Of a stretch of 5,184 nucleotides of DNA, positions 1 through 5,184 are shown piece by piece. Position 1 is the stretch's first letter; each line of letters begins with the position of its first letter. The stretch spans positions 1-5,184 of the forward strand of contig JAISEB010000258.1 of NCBI GenBank assembly GCA_031264395.1, written 5' to 3'. The stretch is from Treponema sp. GTDB lineage: Bacteria > Spirochaetota > Spirochaetia > Treponematales > Breznakiellaceae. Made by a program: the position numbers and the translations under genes. Below the pieces are notes generated by a model. The model was not told where the DNA came from. It did not search any database and saw nothing but the letters and a program-made list of their open reading frames with translations.

Positions 1-570
1 CGTTCCGGTGAGGATGTCAAATCGCTGGTCAGCGCCGCAAATTACGTGGTGCTGACTCCCAACGAACGAAAAGATATAGTCAGAAAAGAAATTCTGGCGG
101 GAATGATGCGGGATATTGAAAAATCCGGTTATTTTAAACAGGAAAAATTGTCCCACCTCGAAAAAATCATTCCCAAGATAGGCGGTTATTTTACCGATCC
201 TTTTTCATACAACGACTGTCTTTCAGATGAAGAAAAAGCGGCCCTTCACATCAACCCGGAACTCAAGATTTCCCGGGAAATGGCGGACTGCATGAGCGAA
301 AAAGGACTGTCCGAAAAAGATCCCCGGCATATTATTCCCATCATTTACTACATGAATTTATTTGGCATAGGACGGAAATACAAACTGATGGAACTGCGTA
401 CGCGGGGCGTCACCAAAATTAAAATAGTCAGTATGGGCGGCGATCTTGACTGCGAAAAAATCAAAAGCCATACCGGTGTTTATTCGATCAACGACGTGCC
501 CTCTTTGCCCCTTCCCGGATGTGACGCCGCCTATTGCCGCTGCGATTTTGAGCCCTGCGACGAAGATTAG
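1..570 (+). CDS. Hypothetical protein with Cys-rich C-terminus (5'-truncated)
   Basis: I do not recognise this family. The frame is open from the first base of the window (189 residues visible, stop TAG at 568-570), and the codons before the first possible start (GTG at 46) read as ordinary protein. That GTG has no Shine-Dalgarno in front of it, so the gene most likely begins outside the window. The visible part is hydrophilic and largely helical, rich in Lys and Glu, with no membrane segment or signal peptide. The last 40 or so residues change character: they contain a DC pair, a His-Thr-Gly, the run VPSLPLPGC and then YCRCDFEPCDED, giving five Cys in the tail. That spacing resembles the Cys/CRC tails of MuF-like phage head proteins and of some bacterial hypothetical proteins, which suggests a structural metal site; this is inference only. 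The gene ends 2 nt from the convergent cyclase gene. Confidence 0.72.
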   Translation, partial: RSGEDVKSLVSAANYVVLTPNERKDIVRKEILAGMMRDIEKSGYFKQEKLSHLEKIIPKIGGYFTDPFSYNDCLSDEEKAALHINPELKISREMADCMSEKGLSEKDPRHIIPIIYYMNLFGIGRKYKLMELRTRGVTKIKIVSMGGDLDCEKIKSHTGVYSINDVPSLPLPGCDAAYCRCDFEPCDED

Positions 571-572
571 AA

Positions 573-2033
573 TCAAGGCTGATTCACAGGGGGTTCACGC
601 CTGTTTTTGCCGGTCTTTTTGACCGGAGGGCCGGCTTCCCGGAAGCCGTGTTTCCCGCTTTTTTTGACTTCGTACATCATTTTGTCGGCGGTTTCCACCA
701 GTTCCTGGCCGGACATGGTTCCCCGGGGAATGGCCACCGCCCCTATGCTGACGCCGCAGGAAACGGCGCGCCTTCCCAGCTTCCACTTTCCGCCGAATTT
801 TTCAAGGAGTATTTCACGGGTACGGCGGAGATCCCCGGAGTTTTTGTTTTCCGCGAGAATCACAAATTCATCGCCGCCGAAACGGTACGCCTTTCCCAGT
901 TTTTCTTCGTTTTCCCTGAGAAATTTTCCTATGCTGCACAGGAGGCCGTCTCCCTGCAGATGTCCCAGGGTGTCGTTGATTGCCTTGAAGTCGTCAAGGT
1001 CTATAAAAAGAAGGTAGCCCCGCTTTTTCTTTTTCCGCAGGGCCAAAAGGCTCTTTTCCAAATCGTCCGCAAATTTCCTCCGGTTGGGAAGGCCGCAAAG
1101 ACTGTCGGTTTCGGCAAGCCGCCGTATTATTTCCTCGTTCCGCTTGTTTTCCGTAATGTCTATGCGGCTTACCACGTGGGCGGTGCGGCCGTCTACCCAG
1201 CGGCAGGCGGCGTTGAGGATGCGGTACCATGAACCGGTGGCGGCGTTTTGAACATCCCAGCCGTACACCCGCGTGGGGTTTCCCTTTTTGTCTATGAGCT
1301 TGTCCTTGGGGCATCCGCCCGCCGCTTCTCCTTCGGCGGCAAAAACGGACAGGCAGGTTTTGCCGATGATGTTGTCCATGCCGCCGTACCGGGAGGCGAT
1401 GGCGTCATTGGCAAAGAGCAGTTCCCCGCTGTGAAAATCGCTGACGTAAATTTCGATGCCGGCGTTGTTGACGATGGTCTTCATTGAATCCAGCGTATAT
1501 TCAAGCCGCTGCCGGTACATCCGCGTCTTGATGTGCCCGGCCACGACCGAAAGCACCGCATCGGCGTCGTCTATTTCTTTTCTGCTCAGGCGGACGGGAT
1601 TCCGTCTGTCCATGAGGCCCACAAAGGCTATGGGGGTCTTTTCTTCCAGAACGACAGGCAGCATGATAAGGGTCTTTGCCGAAAGGAGTTCGAGGAATTT
1701 TTTGCCCAGGCGGTTCTTGCGGGAATTGAGGTACACAATTTCACCGGCCTGTCCGGCAAGCTCCCCCGTTTCTTTGGGCGTAAGATAATCGGAAAGGAGG
1801 AAACTGTCCTTGAGGCATTCGTTTCTGCAGAGATAATGTTCCTTCAGGTGAAAGATCCCCCGGTGATCGGCTTCATAGACAAAACCCGAATAAAAACCAA
1901 AAAAATCACAGGTTGTCTGCAGCATGGCCGGAACCGGTTCCCCGTAATCACTGCCGCCTATACGCCTGAAGATGCTGACAAAAAGATCCTTTTCCTTCTC
2001 GTTGCCGCTTTGTACTTCTTCGTTTGTAGCCAT
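573..2033 (-). CDS. Diguanylate cyclase with GAF-like and PAS sensor domains
   Basis: It probably makes cyclic di-GMP from two GTP in the cytoplasm. The 486-residue protein shows a GAF-like region (about 18-170), a PAS-like region (about 180-295, ending in the typical RIDITE linker) and a GGDEF domain (about 300-465). The domain opens with TDSLCGLPNRR and has metal-binding D345 in FIDLDDFK, N353 and D362 for guanine binding, and an intact signature GGDEF at 386-390, so it should be active. The inhibitory RxxD site expected nine residues before GGDEF reads EKLG (377-380), so classical product inhibition looks lost. No EAL or HD-GYP domain is present. There is no transmembrane segment, so the signal sensed should be cytoplasmic; which ligand is unknown. 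The last 20 residues are basic and Pro-rich. The ATG at 2033 has an AGAGGA ribosome site 9 nt upstream, inside the preceding DUF4062 gene, whose stop is 1 nt away: a coupled operon. Confidence 0.95.
   Translation of the reverse strand: MATNEEVQSGNEKEKDLFVSIFRRIGGSDYGEPVPAMLQTTCDFFGFYSGFVYEADHRGIFHLKEHYLCRNECLKDSFLLSDYLTPKETGELAGQAGEIVYLNSRKNRLGKKFLELLSAKTLIMLPVVLEEKTPIAFVGLMDRRNPVRLSRKEIDDADAVLSVVAGHIKTRMYRQRLEYTLDSMKTIVNNAGIEIYVSDFHSGELLFANDAIASRYGGMDNIIGKTCLSVFAAEGEAAGGCPKDKLIDKKGNPTRVYGWDVQNAATGSWYRILNAACRWVDGRTAHVVSRIDITENKRNEEIIRRLAETDSLCGLPNRRKFADDLEKSLLALRKKKKRGYLLFIDLDDFKAINDTLGHLQGDGLLCSIGKFLRENEEKLGKAYRFGGDEFVILAENKNSGDLRRTREILLEKFGGKWKLGRRAVSCGVSIGAVAIPRGTMSGQELVETADKMMYEVKKSGKHGFREAGPPVKKTGKNRREPPVNQP
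610..665 (+). terminator. Possible terminator for gene 1, inside the 3' end of the cyclase gene
   Basis: Read on the plus strand, two hairpins follow the end of gene 1: CCGGTC-TTTTT-GACCGG (610-626) and CGGCTT-CCCGG-AAGCCG (632-648). A run of seven T (659-665) comes 10 nt after the second stem. The gap to the T run is longer than in a textbook intrinsic terminator, and the sequence also encodes the cyclase C-terminus on the other strand, so this is tentative. Confidence 0.28.
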
Positions 2034-2034
2034 A

Positions 2035-3039
2035 TTACGGCTTCCTCTTGAAAGCGCGCTCCAGAAGGTGCATCCGGTAGGCGGCGTAAAGTTCCCTGCC
2101 GTATTCGGTAATTTCCCAGACTTCCTCGTCTCCCGCGGCCGAATGCTTTACCAGCTTGAGCAGGGCGAAATCGGCCATGATCTTCTTGATGGTGTTCGAC
2201 GGGGTAGGATAATCCTTCCGGACGGTCTTTTCCAGATCCGGGTTAAGGACATTTCCCAGAAAACGGGAAATTTCGGCGGTAGTTTTTCCCGGCGAAAGTT
2301 CGGGGACAAGGAGCTTCCAGATTCTGAGGCAGCGGAACTTCCGGGGGTTTTCCCAGTTTTCCCCGTCTGTGTAGTGGAAACTCAGCGTCGCCTTGTTGAG
2401 CGCCAGCACCTTGAGGGCCTGCTTCATCTGATCCTGCAGCCTGGTCATGATGCCGCTGTTTTCAACCTTGATACGGCGCTTGAGTTCTTCGTTTTCCCCG
2501 GAAAGCCTCGACAACTCGTTCGCCACCGAAGGATCGACGGTCTGCGCCGCGTATATCCAGCCCGGCCGGGGGTTAAGGTTCATTTCCCGGATAAGGAGGC
2601 TCTGCGCCTTCTGCCTGAGATCCGCCGTACCGGTCCATTCGGCAAAGGGGCCCTTCTTCAGTTTTTCCCTGAACGCCTCAAGTTTCCTCCCGGTTTCGGG
2701 ATCGGCCTCCTTTTTGGACGCCTTCCAGCGCGCCTTTCCGTCCAGTATGAGCGAGATGAAGGGAATGCCCTTTTGCGCCGCCCAGACGTATTCGGCTTCG
2801 GCCTGGGATGTTTTTTCGCCGTCCGCGAGGTATTTATGGGCCAGAAGGCAGAGGCAGTAATCGCATTCTTCCAGGGTTTTCCGCACAAGGAGCCGCCTGT
2901 CCGCGTCTTCGTCCGTACCGATAAATTCCGGCATGACCGGAATATGACCCAGTTCCATGATGAGCCGGGGCAGCTCTTTCCGTTCGTTTTTAAGATCGTC
3001 AAGCGTTGTAACGACAAAGATGAGGTACTTCCTGTTCAT
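2035..3039 (-). CDS. DUF4062 (TIR-like) protein with coiled coil and winged-helix-like C-terminus
   Basis: The N-terminal 100 residues match the DUF4062 pattern: a beta strand YLIFVVTT, then DLKNER (15-20), ELGHIPVMPEF (29-39), an acidic helix ending in ECDYCLCLLAHKY (58-70), and SQAEAEYVWA (78-87) before strand PFISLILD. The second part of the domain (about 118-162) ends in RPGWI. Residues 172-215 are heptad-like (SRLSGENEELKRR) and predict a coiled coil, so the protein may oligomerise. The last 110 residues look like a winged helix: TTAEISRFLG, a helix with NTIKKIMADFALLKLVK, then EVWEITEYGREL. DUF4062 is regarded as related to TIR/nucleotide-processing folds and often occurs in signalling or conflict proteins; catalysis here is unproven. 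No NTPase domain is attached, unlike many longer DUF4062 proteins. The ATG at 3039 has GAGGAG 5 nt upstream. It is first in an operon with the cyclase. Confidence 0.88.
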   Translation of the reverse strand: MNRKYLIFVVTTLDDLKNERKELPRLIMELGHIPVMPEFIGTDEDADRRLLVRKTLEECDYCLCLLAHKYLADGEKTSQAEAEYVWAAQKGIPFISLILDGKARWKASKKEADPETGRKLEAFREKLKKGPFAEWTGTADLRQKAQSLLIREMNLNPRPGWIYAAQTVDPSVANELSRLSGENEELKRRIKVENSGIMTRLQDQMKQALKVLALNKATLSFHYTDGENWENPRKFRCLRIWKLLVPELSPGKTTAEISRFLGNVLNPDLEKTVRKDYPTPSNTIKKIMADFALLKLVKHSAAGDEEVWEITEYGRELYAAYRMHLLERAFKRKP

Positions 3040-3052
3040 TGCTGCTCCTCGC
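3040..3052 (-). promoter_or_regulatory. Ribosome binding site of the DUF4062 gene
   Basis: On the minus strand GAGGAG precedes the ATG at 3039 with a 5-nt spacer (GAGGAGCAGCA-ATG). This strong Shine-Dalgarno fixes the start of the DUF4062 gene and matches the expected beginning of the domain (first beta strand at residue 4). Confidence 0.75.
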
Positions 3053-3063
3053 GGCTTTTGCGT

Positions 3064-3078
3064 TTTCCGTAACGGAAA
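3064..3078. repeat. 15-bp palindrome upstream of the DUF4062-cyclase operon
   Basis: TTTCCGT-A-ACGGAAA is a perfect 7-bp inverted repeat around one central base. It lies 25-39 bp before the DUF4062 start codon and about 80 bp before the divergent membrane-protein start. The symmetry fits a site for a dimeric repressor. In RNA it could form a 6-bp stem with a 3-nt loop in the operon leader. No regulator is identified, so the role is inference. Confidence 0.45.
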
Positions 3079-3080
3079 CT

Positions 3081-3101
3081 ATCCGGTTCTTCCACCCGGA
3101 T
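3081..3101. repeat. Inverted repeat ATCCGG / CCGGAT in the divergent intergenic region
   Basis: ATCCGG (3081-3086) is repeated in inverted orientation as CCGGAT (3096-3101) with a 9-nt loop. It sits 2 bp from the TTTCCGT palindrome, so the leader of the minus-strand operon could carry two adjacent small hairpins. A six-base arm is short enough to occur by chance; the pairing with a second dyad raises interest only slightly. Confidence 0.3.
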
Positions 3102-3121
3102 CTTCCTTTGATTTTCGGCAG

Positions 3122-3150
3122 TGGACGAGGGGAACATTATCCCTTATAGT
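3122..3150 (+). promoter_or_regulatory. Probable sigma-70 promoter of the membrane protein / phosphoesterase operon
   Basis: A -10 like TATAGT (3145-3150, 5 of 6 consensus bases) follows a weak -35 TGGACG (3122-3127, 4 of 6) at the ideal 17-bp spacing. Transcription would begin about 6-7 bp later, essentially at the ATG at 3157, predicting a leaderless or nearly leaderless mRNA. On the opposite strand GATAAT (3136-3141) is a possible -10 for the divergent operon, but I see no convincing -35 for it. Confidence 0.45.
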
Positions 3151-3156
3151 AGTTTC

Positions 3157-3945
3157 ATGATTGGATTTCTTATCAAGAAGACGTTTTTTGACCTCTGGGA
3201 CAACCTTTTCCGCATAGCCCTTGTTAACCTTGGCTTTATTGCGAGCCTTGCCCTTCCGGTCTTTGTTCCGAGCCTGCTCCTTGCGGTCCCGGCGCTTTCC
3301 ATTGCCGTGACCCTCTTGGGCGTATTGTGGTGCTGTATCTATCTTTCCGCCGCGGCGCTTTCCATCAAGGCGCTTTCCGACTACGGCTCCTTTGGTTTCG
3401 GCGATTTCTTCAGGAACCTCAAGGCGGCCGTTCCCGCCGGCATTTTCATGTGGCTTTTCGCCTTTCTTGTCTTCATCATGTTCACCATTGTCATGCCCTT
3501 TTATCTGGATCTGGGATCGCTCTTCGGCCTGTTCCTTGCCGCGGTGATCTTCTGGACCATGGCGGCGGCGGTGCTCTCGTTTCAGTTTTTTTTCGCCGTC
3601 CGCTCCCGGCTCGAGGGAAATCTCCTTAAATCGGCGAAAAAATGCTTTCTTATATTTTTTGACAATCCGGGCCTTGCGGTCTTTTCCCTTCTTCACAACA
3701 TCGTCATTCTGGCGGTTTCCGTGCTTCTTGCCCTGCTGTTTCCGGGGCCGGGGGGCGTACTCTTGTATCTCGATGAAGCTCTGCGCCTCAGGCTCCTTAA
3801 ATACGACTGGCTTGACGCCAATCCTTCCGAAAGCCCCGCTGTGGCGCGGAAGCGGAAAATTCCCTGGGACGAGATTCTGATTGACGAGCGCGAAAGAACA
3901 GGAACCAGATCGTTCAAGAGTTTTATATTCCCGTGGAAAGACTGA
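3157..3945 (+). CDS. Polytopic membrane protein, YesL/DUF624-like
   Basis: This 262-residue protein is an integral membrane protein of unknown function. Hydrophobic segments lie at about 21-45, 47-70, 92-116, 122-147 and 172-196, giving five or so helices. The N-terminus (KKTFFDLWDNLFRIALVNL) resembles the opening of YesL/DUF624-type proteins, which are often near transport or carbohydrate genes; the resemblance is by eye. The last 50 residues are hydrophilic (RKRKIPWDEI, then FKSFIFPWKD) and probably cytoplasmic. I chose the ATG at 3157 over the in-frame GTG at 3121, because the GTG has no ribosome site, would add 12 poorly fitting residues, and would overlap the probable -35. The ATG also lacks a usable Shine-Dalgarno: GAGGGG at 3127 is about 24 nt away. 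The stop at 3943-3945 abuts the next gene's ATG with no gap, so the two are co-translated. Confidence 0.85.
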   Translation: MIGFLIKKTFFDLWDNLFRIALVNLGFIASLALPVFVPSLLLAVPALSIAVTLLGVLWCCIYLSAAALSIKALSDYGSFGFGDFFRNLKAAVPAGIFMWLFAFLVFIMFTIVMPFYLDLGSLFGLFLAAVIFWTMAAAVLSFQFFFAVRSRLEGNLLKSAKKCFLIFFDNPGLAVFSLLHNIVILAVSVLLALLFPGPGGVLLYLDEALRLRLLKYDWLDANPSESPAVARKRKIPWDEILIDERERTGTRSFKSFIFPWKD

Positions 3946-4668
3946 ATGAGGCTGGCTTTAGGGGATGTCCACGGCCGGGATTTCTGGAAACATCCTCCTT
4001 CCGGTGATATTGAAGAATACTACATTACCGGTGATTACTTTGACAGCTTTACCGTTCCTTTCAGCAGACAGTACCGGAATTTCATCGAACTCTGCGCGGC
4101 GGCCCGCGCGGACAGCCGCATAAAACTGTGCCTGGGAAATCACGATTATCACTACATGCGGGGGGTTCTTAATCAGAGGTATTCGGGTTTTCAGGATGAA
4201 CACAGCATCGACATCATGGAGATACTCGAAAAAAACGCCGATCTGCTTAACGTGCTGTATGTAACGTCCGGCTCTTTTATTGTCAGCCATGCGGGCGTGT
4301 CGGTTACTTTTATGGAGAAGATGAAAAAGGAGGGCGTGAAGGACCTTGAGGGAATCAATCGCGCCTTTCTTGAGAACAGGAACATACTCGCGTTCGACGG
4401 GCGGGACATTTACGGCGACGACGTGACGCAGAGCCCCATCTGGATACGGCCTGATTCCCTTTGCCGCGACGCGGTTCCCGGCTACAGCCAGATAGCGGGG
4501 CACACGCAGATTAAAAACATAATGGAAATACCCCTGGACGACAACCGCGCCGCCCCCGCGCCGCGCGGAAAGCGTGCCGCTCCGCCCGTCCGCCCCGCCG
4601 CGCCGTCCCCCGGCCGGAAACTTGTGCTGATTGATACCGGCGATACTCCGGCGTTTTACCGCTTTTAG
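3946..4668 (+). CDS. Calcineurin-like metallophosphoesterase
   Basis: This is a 240-residue soluble phosphoesterase with the dinuclear metal-site motifs in order: GDVHG (D7, H9), GDYFD (D30, D33), GNHD (N65, H66, D67), SHAG (H115) and GHTQ (H186). The order and the SHAG/GHT pair place it near the PPP / ApaH-like group. PPP phosphatases have GDxVDRG and GNHE, whereas here the second motif reads GDYFDS without the Arg and the third is GNHD. Protein-phosphatase or diadenosine-tetraphosphatase activity therefore cannot be assumed and the substrate is unknown. Between GHTQ and the final strand LVLIDTG sits an Ala/Pro/Arg-rich stretch (about 199-223) that looks like an inserted loop. The ATG directly follows the membrane-protein stop, with GGAAAG about 7 nt upstream inside that gene, so it is probably translated by coupling and may act at the membrane with its partner. 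Confidence 0.93.
   Translation: MRLALGDVHGRDFWKHPPSGDIEEYYITGDYFDSFTVPFSRQYRNFIELCAAARADSRIKLCLGNHDYHYMRGVLNQRYSGFQDEHSIDIMEILEKNADLLNVLYVTSGSFIVSHAGVSVTFMEKMKKEGVKDLEGINRAFLENRNILAFDGRDIYGDDVTQSPIWIRPDSLCRDAVPGYSQIAGHTQIKNIMEIPLDDNRAAPAPRGKRAAPPVRPAAPSPGRKLVLIDTGDTPAFYRF
4540..4617 (+). repeat. GC-rich low-complexity insertion within the phosphoesterase gene
   Basis: Codons for residues 199-224 encode almost only Ala, Pro, Arg, Gly and Lys and are made of runs of C and G (for example CGCCGCCCCCGCGCCGCGCG at 4548-4567), much richer in GC than the rest of the gene. It is in frame and lies just before the conserved final strand LVLIDTG, so the protein core is preserved. Confidence 0.6.
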
Positions 4669-4707
4669 CGGGGGCTGGGGAAGTGAAGAAAATTCGCGGG
4701 GTCCGCT

Positions 4708-5172
4708 TTACTTGTATGCGTCAGAAGTTATTTCAAGCCATATTCTTTTAGAACGGAGCCATTTGGATATTTTGGAGATTGTTTTATCCGTTTTTTGAAG
4801 TTGTTTTTTACCGCGTATGGCGCATTCCCATATTATACAGATACGCCAGCCTGTAGCGTGAAGGTAATTCAAGACCTCGGCATCACGCTTGCGGTTTCTG
4901 TCTATTTTGGTGACCCAAAATTCCCTGTTTGAAGACGGAATTTTGAAATTTTTACAACCTTCGTGGCCATGCCAAAAACAGCCGTGTATAAAAATTGCCG
5001 CATTAAATTTTTTAAGCACTATATCAGGTTTACCGAATACATTTTTGACATTCAATCGGTAACGGAAGCCCGATTTGAAAAGCCCTTTGCGTACAAGGAT
5101 TTCAGGCTTTGTGTTTTTACTGCGAATGCCTGACATTAACAGGCTGCGCTTTTCGGGGATAACAATATCCAT
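4708..5172 (-). CDS. vsr: Very short patch repair (Vsr) endonuclease
   Basis: Vsr nicks DNA 5' of the T in T:G mismatches that arise when 5-methylcytosine deaminates, starting very short patch repair. The 154-residue protein is full length (E. coli Vsr is 156). It opens with the typical RSLLMSGIRSKNTKPE, with E24. It then has FGKPDIV with catalytic D50, and HGCFWHGHEGC (63-73) with H63, the intercalating aromatic pair F66-W67, and H68. EFWVTKIDRN (84-93) and WECAIRGK (115-122) follow. Zinc ligands C65, H70, C73 and C117 are all present, so it should be active. The ATG at 5172 is taken because the sequence before MSGIRSK fits the family; a later ATG at codon 13 is possible. Base composition is near 40% GC, well below the neighbouring genes, pointing to lateral acquisition. 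Only 12 bp lie upstream in the window, so the usual cytosine methyltransferase neighbour cannot be seen. Confidence 0.97.
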   Translation of the reverse strand: MDIVIPEKRSLLMSGIRSKNTKPEILVRKGLFKSGFRYRLNVKNVFGKPDIVLKKFNAAIFIHGCFWHGHEGCKNFKIPSSNREFWVTKIDRNRKRDAEVLNYLHATGWRICIIWECAIRGKKQLQKTDKTISKISKWLRSKRIWLEITSDAYK

Positions 5173-5184
5173 TATTACACGATT

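Noticed and set aside
1795..1801. Strong Shine-Dalgarno-like AAGGAGG on the plus strand
   Set aside because: No start codon follows at usable spacing, and it lies inside the cyclase GAF-like coding region on the other strand.
1972..3072. Long (366-codon) open frame on the plus strand opposite the DUF4062 gene
   Set aside because: The opposite strand encodes a protein with clear DUF4062 motifs and a good ribosome site. The plus-strand frame has no recognisable domain or start signal and arises from GC-biased third positions.
3040..3130. c-di-GMP riboswitch in the leader of the DUF4062-cyclase operon
   Set aside because: The cyclase context made this worth looking for, but I see no GEMM-type conserved core; only two short hairpins are present.
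3079..3696. 205-codon minus-strand frame, very rich in Lys, Arg and Glu
   Set aside because: This is the expected shadow of a hydrophobic membrane-protein gene. It lacks folded-domain features and runs across the divergent promoter region.
3958..4503. 181-codon minus-strand frame opposite the phosphoesterase
   Set aside because: The plus strand has all phosphoesterase metal motifs, and the minus-strand frame shows no family features.
4669..4707. Possible bidirectional terminator between the phosphoesterase and vsr genes (GCGG-GGT-CCGC)
   Set aside because: The stem has only 4 bp and no proper T run follows in either direction.
1..5184. CRISPR array, tRNA or rRNA gene, insertion sequence or integrase
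   Set aside because: I saw no regularly spaced direct repeats, cloverleaf-like segments, transposase motifs or terminal inverted repeats.

Overview
The window is bacterial chromosome, densely coded and mostly moderately GC-rich (hand counts of sample lines give about 55-67% GC in the central genes). It carries six protein genes and no RNA gene, insertion sequence, CRISPR array or recognisable prophage module. Signal-transduction content, codon style and the look of the membrane protein suggest an environmental or gut-associated bacterium, possibly a spirochaete of the Treponema group. That assignment is an impression and is not proven by any marker gene here.

Layout from left to right. (1) 1-570, plus strand: the 3' part of an unrecognised gene whose product ends in a Cys-rich tail. 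(2) 573-2033, minus strand: a GAF-PAS-GGDEF diguanylate cyclase, convergent with gene 1 and only 2 nt from it. (3) 2035-3039, minus strand: a DUF4062 (TIR-like) protein with a coiled coil and a probable winged-helix C-terminus. It lies 1 nt upstream of the cyclase and is almost certainly co-transcribed and translationally coupled with it. (4) 3040-3156: a divergent intergenic region with two inverted repeats and a probable promoter. (5) 3157-3945, plus strand: a polytopic membrane protein resembling the YesL/DUF624 type. (6) 3946-4668, plus strand: a calcineurin-like metallophosphoesterase starting on the base after the membrane-protein stop codon. It has an odd Ala/Pro/Arg-rich insertion near its C-terminus. 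(7) 4708-5172, minus strand: a complete Vsr mismatch endonuclease, clearly more AT-rich (about 40% GC by hand count), so probably acquired horizontally. Its usual partner, a cytosine-5 methyltransferase, would lie beyond the right edge.

Two two-gene units make up the centre. The minus-strand unit couples a TIR-like DUF4062 protein, a domain common in signalling and conflict proteins, to a c-di-GMP synthase. That is the least ordinary arrangement in the window and the best candidate for an undescribed signalling pair. The plus-strand unit couples a membrane protein to a phosphoesterase. Vsr belongs to a separate DNA-modification/repair neighbourhood that begins at the right edge.
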